A stretch of DNA of 64,000 nucleotides from Pleurodeles waltl (lineage: Eukaryota > Chordata > Amphibia > Caudata > Salamandridae), in assembly GCF_031143425.1 (NCBI RefSeq), contig NC_090439.1:354200027-354264026 (forward strand). The letters are read 5' to 3'. Position 1 is the first letter of the stretch. The number at the start of each line of letters is the position of its first letter. The position numbers and the translations under genes are program-made. This document shows, in pieces, positions 24,061 through 36,503 of this stretch. The notes under the pieces are model-generated. The model had not been told where the DNA came from and made no database searches. It saw only the letters and a list, made by a program, of their open reading frames with translations.

Positions 24061-26370
24061 CAACAAGTGAAAATCACCTTCTCTTTTGGAAATTCAAAAC
24101 CTTTATAAAGTCATTCTCTTTCTCACTGTAATGCCGTTTTTCAATCCACTTCTTATTTAAAAAAGGGAGCTCAGTTCTCCGTTCCTCACTTTCAATAAGG
24201 AAATTATACATAGCCTGGACTGTGTCTGCTCGACTAGCCAGCGGAGTCTCATTGACAATGGCCACCGTCTTCTGATCAGGCAAGCCAATCACTAAAGTGG
24301 AAAGTTGAGTACTCAGTTCCTTTTTTTAGCCATAGTGAATCTTTACACAGAACTGCCATTTCAAACACATCTTTGTTTTAAAATATGTCCAGATGAACGT
24401 GGTGTGAACCATATCTACTTCCACCGAAATGCAACATCAATAGATTTTAGATTTTTAACTCGTTTTTGTTTTAAATAGGAAATAATTTATGTATTTGAAT
24501 ACTATATGAATGTAACAGATGATTTTAATTATTGAATGTCGTTTTAACATATATAACAATGCTGAGCAAGCACAGTCCCCGTAGTCTCACCTGATGCTCC
24601 GACAAGAAGCTTTGGTACAAACCAAGATGTGCCAACCAAGAAACCTTCTCTAAGCTCGAGAGCACCAAGAGATGCTCTCAGTGAGGATGACTTTTAATGT
24701 AGGTCAGATGTAGAAGGCCTAACCTGACGTAGAAGACTTCCTCATGGGTCATGCATTAAGGAAAAGCAAGGAGAACAAAAGAAAAGGGGCAGGGAAGGCA
24801 TGAACGATGGGCAAACTGAATGAACAGGATCCACACAGCCAAGTAGTTGCAAAGCAACTTATTTCCGCTACACGGCTGCTTAAATTGCCATGGATGTAGC
24901 CATTTGTTTGTTCTGATTGATCTTTCCTGTCTCACCTGGATGACTCGCCCCCTGTATCCCAACCCCAGCTACCACAGCTTGGTATTCCGCAGCCTCCATG
25001 CCTCTATCTAGATCTTTTCTTCTGTATGGATGTTCTTATTCCTTGTCTGGTCTAACGTTTTGTGCAACTTCCTGACCTTTACTCGAGTCATGACATTATG
25101 AGGGTTGATCACCTCTTTGGTGCCACAAGAGAAATTGATGACAACGCAGGTGATACAGAATGCAGAAGAAGGCCACACCAGTCAGCTTTATGAGAAATAG
25201 GACACACATGACAATACAGAAACAAACACTGACTGTCCCATTGTTTTTCTCCCACACACGATCACAGGAGCACACCAATAATGAGAAGTCCGAAGCACTG
25301 AACTGGCATAATCAGTCTACCCCCTGGTAGCTACCATGAGATGTCTAATTTTAACCTTTGCAGGAGTGCTTCAGCAACATCGATCTTCAAAATATCTCTG
25401 TAGCAACTAATACTGCATCACCAGTTGGTGGGTTTCTGGATACTAAGCTATTGTTACAAAACCCCTACACTTATTTCACGTGTGGATTTGTAGCCATTAA
25501 CAGATTTTGGAATGTGCATGCCTACATGGAGCACTGTATGAAATGCCACCAAATTTACATACTAATGCGGTCTGCATTTTTCAGTATTTCAGATGTGAAT
25601 GAGTGTGTGTATGCACGTGTGTGTGTGTGTGTGTGTGTTTGTGCGCACCTTGGAAAATTATGGTATCAAAACTAGTAATTCATAGAATGAGACTTGATTG
25701 ATCTGGTATGGTCAGCCTTCTAAATTATTTTAGAGCATTTCCCAGCTTGAACTGGAAAGGCCTGGAAATTCATTCGAAATAGGTTTTTCAAGCATACAGA
25801 CAGTTATTTTAAATGTCAGTGACAAATACGAAGGAGACATAATCTTGAATCCACTTCATACCTCTTTAATCCACAACTAGACCCTCCCTCCCTCCCTCTT
25901 TATCTCGCCATTGCAGGGTCCTGATTTGTCCTTTTGTGGCAGATTTTCCATCTTTTTCTTCTTCTTTCTTTCCCCCTTATGAGTTTTTGCCTCTTACTCT
26001 CAGTAAATGTCTGATGAGGAAAAATATGTGCTGGTCACAAAAAATGTGTGCTGGTGGGTCCCCACTAGCTCAAATTAAGCACTGTTTATCTGATGGTATC
26101 AACATGTATGTCGATCGAAGCCGGCACAACAGAAAGCCCATCAATCAGGTAAAATACTCAGTAGCTTCGGGGGGCTGTTTGGGGTGTTACATCCCCCTAA
26201 TAAATGTATTTTGTGTTTTGTGATAAATAGTTGGGTACAGGTGCTTTCATTCTGGTAGTGTGAGGTGTCTGTTTAAATTCACCAGAAATCTTTACATGCG
26301 CACAGACAAAAACGCACGCATGCTCTCTGTTTTGAAAGTTTTCAAAGATCTTGGTTATTTTACAAAACAT
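24061..26370. other. Unassigned sequence with one microsatellite
   Basis: No recognisable gene. Short open frames on the two strands lack domain signatures. A GT microsatellite at 25602-25647 is listed separately. Confidence 0.4.
25602..25647 (+). repeat. (GT)n microsatellite
   Basis: A GT/TG dinucleotide run interrupted once by ATGCAC and ending in TTTGTGCGCAC. The longest pure stretch is about 22 bases. Confidence 0.9.
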
Positions 26371-26373
26371 TGT

Positions 26374-27229
26374 GGGGCATATTTATACTCCGTTTGTGCC
26401 GAATTTGCGTCGTTTTTTTCGACGCAAATTCGACGCAAAACTAACTCCATATTTATACTTTGGCGTTAGACGCGTCTAGCGCCAAAGTTCATGGAGTTAA
26501 CGTCATTTTTTTGCGTGAACACCTTCCTTGCGTTAATGATATGCAAGGTAGGCGTTCCCGTCTTAAAAAATGACTCCGATGCATATGCGTCGTATTTATA
26601 CTCCCGGGCAACAATGACGCCCGGGAGTGGGCGGGTCTAAAAAACCCGCATTAGCGCCGGATTTTAGCGCCTGGGTCAGGGCAGGCGTTAAGGGACCCGT
26701 GTGCTCAGAATGAGCCCAGAGGTGCCCTCCCCTGCCCCCAGGGACCCACCCCAGGGACATTAAGGTAAGTCCAGGTAAGTATTTTTTTTAATTTTTTTTT
26801 TGTGGCATATGGGGGCCTGATTTGTGCCCCCCTACATGCCACTATGCCCAATGACCATGCCCAGGGGACAGAAGTCCCCTGGGCATGGCCATTGGGCAAG
26901 GGGGCATGACTCCTGTCTTTGCTAAGACAGGAGTCATTTCAATGGGGGATGGGCGTCGTAAAAAAATGGTGCAAATCGGGTTGTGGCAATTTTTTTGCCT
27001 CAGCCTGACTTGCACCATTTGTGGACGCCCATACGCCATTTTCCCCCTGCGCCGGCACTGCCTGGTGTACGTCGTTTTTTTTAACGCACACCAGACAGCG
27101 GCGGCGGCTAACGTCATTGAATAAATACGGCGCCCGCATGGCGCTTCAGAATGGCGTTAGCCGGCGCTAATTTTTTTGGCGCAAAACTGCGTTAGCGCAG
27201 TTTTGCGTCAAAAAGTATAAATATGGCCC
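26374..27229 (-). mobile_element. Hairpin-chain MITE, copy D (856 bp)
   Basis: Reverse orientation: left end GGGGCATATTTATACT, right end AGTATAAATATGGCCC, 3-bp duplication TGT at 26371-26373 and 27230-27232. It is nearly identical to copy E but lacks 51 bp that in E lies between two AGGGAC repeats, plus about 10 bp in the CGGCTAACG region. Palindromes built on CGACGCAAATT, TGACTCCTGTCTT and ATGCCCAGGGGAC are all present. Confidence 0.92.
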
Positions 27230-27247
27230 TGTGTTTTCTCTTAATTA

Positions 27248-27874
27248 GGGCCTCATTTACGAGGCCCCTGTGCCACCGGAGCAACGCTTTTAATGACACT
27301 TTGGTGGTGCTGTGCTCTGATCCATATTTACACATCGGCGTTAAGCCACTTTTCGTGGCTTATTACATCCTTGTACATATGGGCCGCCCCATGCAGTTTA
27401 CTGTGGCAAAGGGGCGTGCAATGGGTGTTGATGTGGGTGTACCTACGCAACACCCATAGCTTTTTGATGCTGCCCCAGATTTACGAGAAATCTTAAACCT
27501 GAGGTAGCACCAACAACTAATGCCACCCTGGGGGTGGTGTTAGAATGGCACAACAAGAAGAAATATTTTTCTTTCTCCTTGTTTTTTGCTCTTTCTATGT
27601 GTGCATCCTGCAGCACACATAGAAGGAGCAAATCACCATTAGTGATTGTTTATGTGCAGGATGGAGTCCCTTCCTGCACATAAACTATCATCTCTGTAAC
27701 GCAGGCATCCTTGTGCCATTGCGCAAGGGTGCCTGCATTGCTGCTGGGCAGCTGATTTAGCACCGGTGCAGGAGTAAGCATAGGGATGCACTGTATTTTT
27801 GTAAAAACTGCGCATCCCTGCATTTTGGAAATGACGCAGCTTGTCACAGTTATATTTCCTAATAAATGAAGCCC
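27248..27874. mobile_element. MITE with TTA target duplication (627 bp)
   Basis: Starts GGGCCTCATTTACGAGG and ends CCTAATAAATGAAGCCC, which are imperfect inverted repeats. TTA flanks it at 27245-27247 and 27875-27877. The TWA duplication and GGG-starting ends are typical of PIF/Harbinger elements. The interior has paired words such as CTTTCTATGTGTGCATCCTG and its complement near 27590-27625, and TGTGCAGGATGGAGTCC against GGACTC-type sequence. No coding frame. It sits 18 bp from copy D. Confidence 0.82.
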
Positions 27875-27877
27875 TTA

Positions 27878-29431
27878 GTATTCATATCCATCCATGTTCC
27901 TCTCCCTTTCCAATGTCCCTTAATTCCACCTCATGCATCCTGCTTGTCATATAATATATACTGTAAAATGATATGCCAATGTGATTGTCTGAAAATATGA
28001 CACACCCCAATCATACAGCCCTGCGAGTAGCAAATAATCTAGTCTCTCCTGTAGTAGTATGGAAATAAAGTCCGTACTGGCCAGGGAATGCTGAAGCACA
28101 ATGAGTAAGGTAACTTTGCAATTTCTTCTAGAAAACGGTATACAGTTTATAATTGAATTGGGTTTCCTAGATGTCTTCCTTTCACTAACCAATTTGTAGC
28201 CACTATGCTCTCCCAGTGTTGAGAGGCTGTATGGATTTAATACAGGCTCCTTTACTGCTAATATTAAATTTGTTGGCGGAAGTAATTTGTGTTTTGCGAG
28301 GTATTCTAGTTCCCTCTATTTTCATACACAACATGCGATTTTGATTCAGTAAATAACGCCCCACAGAGGCCCTCCGCACACGCTTCAGCTGCCCTTGAGA
28401 CTGGTTCGTGGAGTGTAAATAAGCAAGCTTTCTGCTTTCTTTTACAAAACATGCTTCCTGTCGCACACTGAAAAATGCAATCATGTTCAGAGGCATGTGA
28501 AAATTGTTTGTAGGGTCATAAGTTCAACATCTCTTCTCCCTGATGGCACGATCTTCCTGTAAACTTTGCACTTGTATAGCACACTACTCACCTGTTAGGG
28601 TCTCAAGGCACTGTATGCATGTTGCTGTGGAACCCCTCCTGGCTTTTCCCTGTGAGGCGCCCACTCTTGGACAGTGCTGTGAGGGCCATTGTGGAGATTA
28701 AGCAAGCTATTGTCCAGAGTTACAAAGTGGGACCCATTAATTAGATTAGGCACTGAGGCGAGAATTATCTGGTCCAAGGGAATTGAGCTAGAGTTACTAG
28801 TTATCAAAGTTCGAGTCTGTCGTGCCTTCACGCCACATGCACCCATCTGCCTTACCTGGCATGTACTACACCTCAAGTATGAGGCATGGTAGCTTATACT
28901 GCAATAAAATGGTTACAAAAGGAATCCCACAGTATGTACTGTAAGATGCTCAATTTTTCTCCTTTGTAGAATCATATAACTGGGCTCTAAGGGTTAATAT
29001 GTTTTAGTACCGGAGGCACGTATTATAATGAACAGGAACGTAAATAGAGTGGGCTGTGATAAAGAGGCTGTTTGTCTGCCTGAGCCTATGGCTTATTATT
29101 TTGTAGACACTAGGCCCACAAGCTAGATAAATAAATAACACAGGCACAAGATGTACTTGATGTAACTTGTCCCAGTCTGGTGCTCCCAGGTACTGCTATT
29201 AACAGGGTCACTTTACTGGTGACGCCTGTGACGATGGATGTGGGGTCAGCCCTCAGGATCTCTAGAGTCAATCAGGAAGACATCAGCAAACAAGTAGACC
29301 ACTGAGTAGACAACTGAGACATCTCCGCTCGCACTCATAGTTTAACCTGAGATGAATCAAGGCACAAACATAAGCAAAGATCATGAGATCATCTGACAGC
29401 ATAGCTGCTGGTGTCAAGTCCAAAAGGTATA
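27878..29431. other. Mostly unassigned sequence
   Basis: No gene is recognised. Contains the L2-tail fragment at 28575-28890. Other parts are AT-rich with no clear repeats. Confidence 0.4.
28575..28890 (-). mobile_element. SINE or LINE fragment with L2-type 3' tail
   Basis: The string TAGCACACTACTCACC...GTCTCAAGGCACTG at 28577-28613 matches the 3' tail of the L2 fragment at 55719-55752 (GCGCGCTACTCACC...GTCTCAAGGCGCTA). The rest, up to about 28890, is a minus-strand open frame without domains. This suggests a SINE that shares an L2 tail or an old L2 3' UTR. Confidence 0.45.
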
Positions 29432-32065
29432 TGTAAGGAAATGCCTCCTTGGCATGGTTACCCCCTAACGTTTTGCCTTTGCTGATGCTAAGTTATGATT
29501 TGAAAGTGTGCTTGGACTCTGCTAACCAGGCCCCAGCACCAGTGCTCTTTCCCTAAACTGTACCTTTGTCTCCACAATTGGCACAACCCTGGCACTCAGG
29601 TAAGTCCCTCGTAACTGGTACCCCTGGTATCAAGGGCCCTGATGCCAGGGAAGGTCTCTAAGGGCTGTTGCATGTCTTATGCCACCCTGGGGACCCCTCA
29701 CTCAGCACATGCACACTGTTTCACTGGTGGGGAGAAAATGGCTAAGTCGACATGGCACTCCCCTCACAGTGCCATGCCAACCTCACACTGCCTGTGACAT
29801 AGATAAGTCACCCCTCTAGCAGGCCTTACAGCCCTATGGCAGGTGCACTATACCACAGGTGAGGGCATATGTGCATGAGCACTATGCCCCTACAGTGTCT
29901 AAGCAAAACCTTAGGCATTGTAAGTGCAGGGTAGTGCAAGAGTATATGGTCTGGGAGTTTGTCAAACACGAACTCCACAGTTCCATAATGGCTACACTGA
30001 AAACTGGGAAGTTTGGTATCAAACTTCTCAGCACAATAAATGCACACTGATGCCAGTGTGCAATTTATTGTAAATACACCCAGAGGGCATCTTAGAGGTG
30101 CCCCCTGAAAACATACCCGACTTCTAGTGTAGGCTGACCAGTTCCTGCCAGCCTGCCACACACTAGACATGTTGCTGGCCACATGGGGAGAGTGTCTTTG
30201 TCACTCTGTGGTCAGGAACAAAGCCTGTACTGGGTGGAGGTGCTTCACACCTCCCCCTGCAGGAACTGTAACACCTGGCGGTGAGCCTCAAAGGCTCACC
30301 CCTTTTGTTACAGCACCCCAGGGCATCCCAGCTAGTGGAGATACTCGCCCCTCTGGCCACTGCCCCCACGTTTGGCGGCAAGGCTGGAGGAGATAATGAG
30401 AAAAACAAGTAGGAGTCACCCACCAGTCAGGACAGCCCCTAAGGTGTCCTGAGCTGAGGTGAACCCTGCCTTGAGAAATCCTCCATCTTGAGTTTGGAGG
30501 ATTCCCCCAATAGGATTAGGGATGTGCCCCCCTCCCCACAGGGAAGAGGCACAAAGAGGGTGTAGCCACCCTCAAGGACAGTAGCCATTGGCTACTGCCC
30601 TCCCAGACCTAAACACACCCCTAAATTCAGTATTTAGGGGCTCCCCAGATCCGAGGAAATCAGATTCCTGGAACCTGAAGAAAGAAGAAGGACTGCTGAC
30701 CTACAAGCCTGCAGAGAAGGAGGAAGACGACAACTGATTTGGTCCCAGCCCTACCGGCCTGTCTCCAACTTCAAAAACCTGCTCCAGCAACGCATCCGAC
30801 GGGGACCAGCGACCTCTGAAGGCTCAGAGGACTGCCCTGGACTACAGGACCAAGAAACTCCTGTGACCTTGGCCCTGTTCGAAACCTGCAACTTCTTGGC
30901 AAAAAAGAAGCAACATCCAAAGAGTTCACGTTTCCCGCGGAAGCGTGAGACTTCACACTCTGCACCCGAAGCTCCCGGTTCGACCTGCAGAAAATAAACA
31001 CCTCCGGGAGGACTCCCTGGTGACTGCGAGCCCGTGAGTAGCCAGAGACGGCCCCCCTGACCCCACACAGCGACGCCTGCAGAGAGAATTCAGAGGCACC
31101 CTCTGACATGACTGCCTGGAACAAGAGACCAGACGCCTGCAACCAACACCGCAGCCGCAGCCCCCAGGACCTGAAGGAACCGAACTTCAACGCAGAAGTG
31201 ACCCCCAGGCGACCCTCTGTCTAGCCCAGGTGGTGGCTGTCCCGAGAAGCCCCCGTGCCTGCCTGCATCGCTAGAGTGACCCCAAGGTCCCTCCATTGTT
31301 TTCAATCTAAAACCCGACGCCTGCTTTGCTCACTGCACCTGGCCGCCCCTGTGCCGTTGAGGGTGTACTTTGTGTGCCTTCTCATGTCCCCCCGGTGTTC
31401 TACAAAACCCCCCTGGTCTGCCCCCCGAGGACGCAAGTACTTACCTGCTGGCAGACTGGAACCGGAGCACCCCTGTTCCCCATAGGCGCCTATGTGTTTT
31501 GGGCACCTCTTTGACCTCTGCACCTGACCGGCCCTGAGCTGCTGGTGTGGTAACTTTGGGGTTGCCTTGAGCCCTCAACGGTGGGCTGCCTATGCCCCAA
31601 ACTTAAGACTTGAAAGTGTTTTACTTAACTTCAAAACTAACCTTTATTTACCTCCCCCAGGAACTGTTGATTTTTGCAGTGTCCACTTTGAAAATAGCTT
31701 ATTGCAATTTTTACAAAGACTGTACATGATATTGTTTTCATTCAAAGTTCCTAAAGTATCTAAGAATTAATTGTAAATCTTGAACCTGTGGTTCTCAAAA
31801 TAAACTAAAAAAATATATTTTTCAATATTAAAACCTATGGGCCTGGAGTAAGTCTTTGAGTGTGTGTTCCTCATTTATTGCCTGTGTGTGTACAACAAAT
31901 GCTTAACACTACCCTCTGATAAGCCTAATGCTCGACCACACTACCACAAAATAGAGCATTAGAATTATCTACTTTTGCCACTATCTTACCTCTAAGGGGA
32001 GCCCTTGGACTCTGTGCACACTATTTCTTACTTTGAAATAGTATATATAGAGCCAACTTCCTGCA
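29432..32065 (+). mobile_element. Solo LTR, second gypsy-like family, TSD GTATA (2634 bp)
   Basis: Begins TGTAAGGAAATGCC and ends ACTTCCTGCA, so it has TG...CA ends with short inverted termini (TGTAAGGAA/TTCCTGCA). A perfect 5-bp duplication GTATA lies at 29427-29431 and 32066-32070. An AATAAA signal at 31799-31804, far into the element on the plus strand, supports plus as the sense strand. Open frames inside (up to 139 residues on the minus strand) have no domains. No internal coding region remains, so this is a recombination product of a full element. Confidence 0.88.
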
Positions 32066-32070
32066 GTATA

Positions 32071-34439
32071 GCTTTGGTCCACCCTGCTGATGCTTGGGAA
32101 AGTATGTGGTTAGTGTCAAAAGTTCAACAGGGTGCATTCTGGAGTGTTGTAGGAGTCTGCTACAAAGCTTGCTTTTGTGCTGTTGCTTGACTCTCTGAAG
32201 GCAGACTAGTGTGGACTTGAAAATTCGTAAAGGATTTTCTGAGGTCTTACTGTGAGGCCCTTTCACCTCCAGGTTTCTGTCAGTGGAGCAGAGTTGAGTA
32301 CATCTTTGGCCTGGGGAGGCCCTTCCGACTTCTTGACAATTAGACTGCCCGTGCATGTGTGCCATGTGTGGGCCACTGCAAAACCATCAAGAAGTCACTG
32401 CCTAGCTACTCATGCAACCGAAGGGGCGACTGGATCATGGTCAAGGTGTACTACAGACAACAGGATCAGGATATCGTTGGTCGATTGATGCTTTCGACTG
32501 TCTTGGGCAAGCCATGACTTTTGATACTTCAAAGTAGTCAGATTCCACATTGATTGTAAATTAATCCACAAATAGTAGCAATGATGCATGTGACTGCAGG
32601 ATGGTGTTACCAGTAGGTGAACCTGATGTACACAACTGGCCTTCATGGTTGTAAGTATTCTTCCTTGGTTTGTCAACGGTTGGAATGAAGGGGATCAAAT
32701 GGCTTTTGCAGCATGGTGACTCTGTGAGGAGGTGGTACTCTACTTCTTTCACTTGTGAGGGGATCTGCATCTTTTGGCATGGATGCCATGGTTCAGTAGG
32801 CAGCCGGGGACTCTTTGTACATTTGTGCTGGGAAGCTTGTGGTGCAGACTCGTTCGCACATGTATGTGGCTAACTCTTGGTTCTTCCACTGGGCTTTTGC
32901 CAGGTAGTCGTCACTCTACTTTGGTAACTTGCATGTGTCAGTAGATGCACTCACAGGCCTGATCCCACCTTCTCTTCGATGATTCTGCGCAGGGGTGCCT
33001 GTCAGGTTTACCAATGTGAACCAGCTGGTCATACTCTTTTTTTTTTCTTTCCATTTTTTTGGCACATACACTGTCTTCTTGACTAATGCTGGTGAGACTT
33101 CAAGATGCTCAAGTCTCTTTGCTTTCTTCTAGGTGCACAGGTGTTCATCGTCTTTGGGAAACAGCCAAAAGGGCATCTCAGTGATCAACTGTCCCTGTAG
33201 CCAGGATGATGGGCCTTAGGGTGTTGGGCTTATTGTTTGTGGTAATCCGGGTAGGCACTGATCCACTTCTTTCCCCTTTTTCACCTGGATCAATGTGGCT
33301 TCAGGCCACGTGTTAGATGTTACCTTATAAGGGATATTCTTGGAGCCCCCGCTCTGTGGACAGAAGAATGCAGCAGTGGGGAGATGTGGTTCTTCCTCAC
33401 GTTGTCCTGATGGTGCAATGCTTGTGCCTTGAATGTGCAGTCGTCATATATGGTAATTGGTTGTGGCACAGTGAGACTTGAGGGTGCAGGATGACAGGGC
33501 CCCGATGTCTAGAGCATGGTCTCAGGTGCAGCGTGCTCCCATCCTCCTTTCAGTCCAGCCTCGCTTTGTCTGGGCCTCATGCTGTCTGGGGTCATATCCG
33601 CATGGCACACTTGGACCATCAGTAAGGCATCTAAGGGGTTCCTGGTTGTGAGAAGGTGTGAGATTTAGGCTCTTGGTTGAGTGTCGGTCTGTTAGCTGTA
33701 CCTGGTAATCTGGATGGCTCTAGTGGTGCCTCCTCTCCTTCATCGGGGCAGAAGCAGAGTTGGAGTGCTCTGCTCCTTTGCAGTTGGCACGCTTTGCCAG
33801 CTGTGGCTGGAGTTAAGGACAAATAGCATTAGTATTGGTTTGCTCCTCTTCTAATGCAGTCCAGCAGGACAAGGGCTGGAGCGAGAACTATGTAGTAATG
33901 AGGGGGTTGCAGTGCAGGCATCCTGTTCTCCTTAGTCTGCAAAACAATTTCCATCAAACTGTGTCTAGGAGACAGTCATAGTGTGTGGGGTTTGTTTCAC
34001 TCTGCAGAACTTCAAGGAACAGTGGAGAAGGGCGAGGTGATGACTCTGGTTGGCACTTTCTTTTCCCTTTCGGGTACCAGGGCACTGCTCTGAGGACTGG
34101 ATGGTTACCTTCTCAGCACCTCCTCTCTTCTTTCCTGGAAGGTGATCCCCCTCCTCAATTGGTAGCATAGGACGTGGTGGTTGACATCGTGGGATGTTCA
34201 CATAACTTTCCTGTCACTCATTCAGCCTCTCACGGCTCCTCATCGCCCATGGCGCCATCCTCCCGGGCAGGGCCGAACTGTCTCACAGCAGCTGCAGCAG
34301 CTTACACCACACAGTCTGACAGTCTTCTGTTAGGTAAGGTGCTGGAGGGCACTCCATCTGTCTGTGATGTTGGAGCGGGTGGAATTTGGGCTGAAAGTTT
34401 GCGGTGAGGTAAAGTATTTCAATAATTCTCTTTCACCAA
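32071..34439. other. Unassigned sequence
   Basis: No recognisable domain in any frame. The directly adjoining gypsy remains make it possible that this is LTR or leader sequence of an LTR element (see the note on TTGGTG after 34440), but I cannot show terminal repeats. Confidence 0.35.
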
Positions 34440-34580
34440 TGTTATGTTGTGGGCCCTAATCAGGATCATAATTAGATAACAATACCCCGAATTCATAACA
34501 GCTCTGTGTCTTACGGGATGGATGAATAATTAACCAAATGGTAATCTTCAAAACGAACCAGAATTTTCCTCACCCTTACA
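34440..34580 (-). mobile_element. Possible short LTR (141 bp) next to gypsy pol
   Basis: On the minus strand the segment begins TGTAAGGGTGAGG directly after a purine tract (ATGGAGGGG) and ends CACAACATAACA, giving TG...CA ends of an LTR placed where a 3' LTR of the integrase-bearing element should be. No second copy of this sequence was found in the window, so it cannot be proved. The sequence following it on the minus strand is TTGGTGAAAGAG, which looks like a primer-binding start. Confidence 0.3.
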
Positions 34581-34852
34581 CCCCTCCATACATTCTCTTC
34601 CTTTCAAGTCTCACTACTCATTTTAGCACCCTGTCATTCATTCTCACTTCTTATTGACTCATTTCCTTCTCCAACTGTATGAATACTCTCTCCTTCTGCA
34701 ACACGACCTCTATCTCCATCCACAATCATCTCTTTCCCCAACAGATAACCACTGACGCCACCCACCTCAGACTTAGAACCATAACCAGATTTAGTACTAC
34801 CCTCCTTTGCACCACACAAACTCAGATGCCACAAATTCCACCTTTTACCATC

Positions 34853-35750
34853 CTATAACTCTGCAGCACTAACCAACACCTTCTTTATTCTTAATGGTTC
34901 AGACCACTTAGCATCATGCTTTTCAACAAATCTTGGGTTCTTTACTCGTACATATTGTCCAACGTTCAGCACTGGCCTGGTTTCACTATACCTTAGTATT
35001 TTGGTACTTTCTTGTAAAACTCCTACTCTCCTTCTCATATCCTGGTTTTATTCCAAAATACTACATTTCTCATTCTTCCTCTTTAACCACCAAGGAACCA
35101 ATTTAGCAGATGTTTTTATTCCTTTCAGCAATTCAAATGGTGTTTTACCTGTGAAAGAATGAGGAGAAACTGTATGATAGGAATCTTTCCTGCAACACCT
35201 TTTTCCATGACAACCCAGATGCAATAGCTATTTGGATGGCTTCCTTTACCACCCTATTAAATCGTTCAACCTGACCATTACCTCCAGGGTGATGTTCTCA
35301 CATGCTTAATACTTGACTCCTTCAAAAGTCTCTGCATCTTACTAGAAGTCAGTTGCACTCAATTATTCAAAACCAAAACTTCCAGAAGGCTTTCACATAA
35401 AAATATATCTTCTAAGAACTCAACTACCACATCCGGAATTACACTATTTACTATCCTCACCTCTGGCCGATTAGAATAGTAATCAAACCTAACTATGGCA
35501 TAAGTTTCTTTGAACGATCATGTGGAAAAAGCTCCCATGAAATCAATGGCTACATTTTGCCATGGTCCTTCTGGTAATTCTACCATTGTTAGCGGTGTGT
35601 TCAACTACTTTGTCACTTGCATTACATGCTTCACATTTTCTTACCTATTGATCCACCATATCATCAACACCTGGCCACCAAAATGTCCTTAATGTTTAAT
35701 CTTTATAATACACTCATGTGCTCCATCCGGAGGTACAATTCTATCCCCTC
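34853..35750 (-). pseudogene. Gypsy integrase remnant
   Basis: Near 35690-35630 the minus strand encodes a degraded zinc-binding end, with FWWPGVDDMVDQ followed by a CEAC pair. The catalytic core follows in pieces: FDYYSNRPEV (about 35495), an NN-VQLTSSKMQ stretch near 35360, and a SIKH-RTSP segment near 35310. The C-terminal frame at 34853-35038 carries VGQYVRVKNPRFVEKHDAKW, the usual gypsy integrase C-terminal SH3-like phrase. The protein would join LTR ends to target DNA. Several stops (for example within the CEAC and VQLTSS regions) show it is dead. Confidence 0.72.
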
Positions 35751-36503
35751 TTAAGACTATAGCACTGCACACAGACAATTCATCCCTGATATTCCAAAAC
35801 ACGCTACAATCTACTTGCAAGTTTTTCTTCTTTGGGCCAACCACCTACCCGTTCACTGTCTCCAAAATGACATCCTTCTCTATTTCTCGCAACCACATAC
35901 TTTCTGTTAATTCCTGCTCTCCATCACTAGTATTATTTACATATCTTCATAAGTAATTGCTACTTCACATTCATCATCATTACCTGTTTCATCGGCTCGA
36001 TTACTAGGTAACCTTGATAAGCCATCAGCAATGGTATTATCTTTACCTGGTACATACTTATTCTCATAATGGAACATTTGTAACTCTGACGCAAGTCTTG
36101 CAATCTTGGTGTTAAACTGTTTCCCCCTTCTGGTTTCAATATGTTAACCAATGGTTTGTGGTCAGTATCTATTTTGAACATTTTCCCCCCACACGTACAT
36201 TCAAAATCATTCTACTGCCGCCAATAATTATTTCTCGATAGTTGAGCAATTCCACTCAGCTTCAGTTAAAGTACGAGATGCATATGCCACAATGCATGTA
36301 TCACTTGTTATTTTGTGGTACCAGCACACCAACTGCTTGTAGCTACAGATAATATGCATTCAGTCTCCCTTACAAAAGATTTCAAATAAGCTGCTGAGGA
36401 TATTTCCTTTTTGATTGCATTAAAAAATGTCACCTGATCATCTGTCCATGTAAATTTTGCAATTTTATTTAACAAGATCCGTAAGTTTGACTTTGGATGC
36501 ATA

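Noticed and set aside
30751..31190. 105-139 residue minus-strand frames
   Set aside because: Located within the solo LTR at 29432-32065, no domain, and opposite to the AATAAA-supported sense strand.
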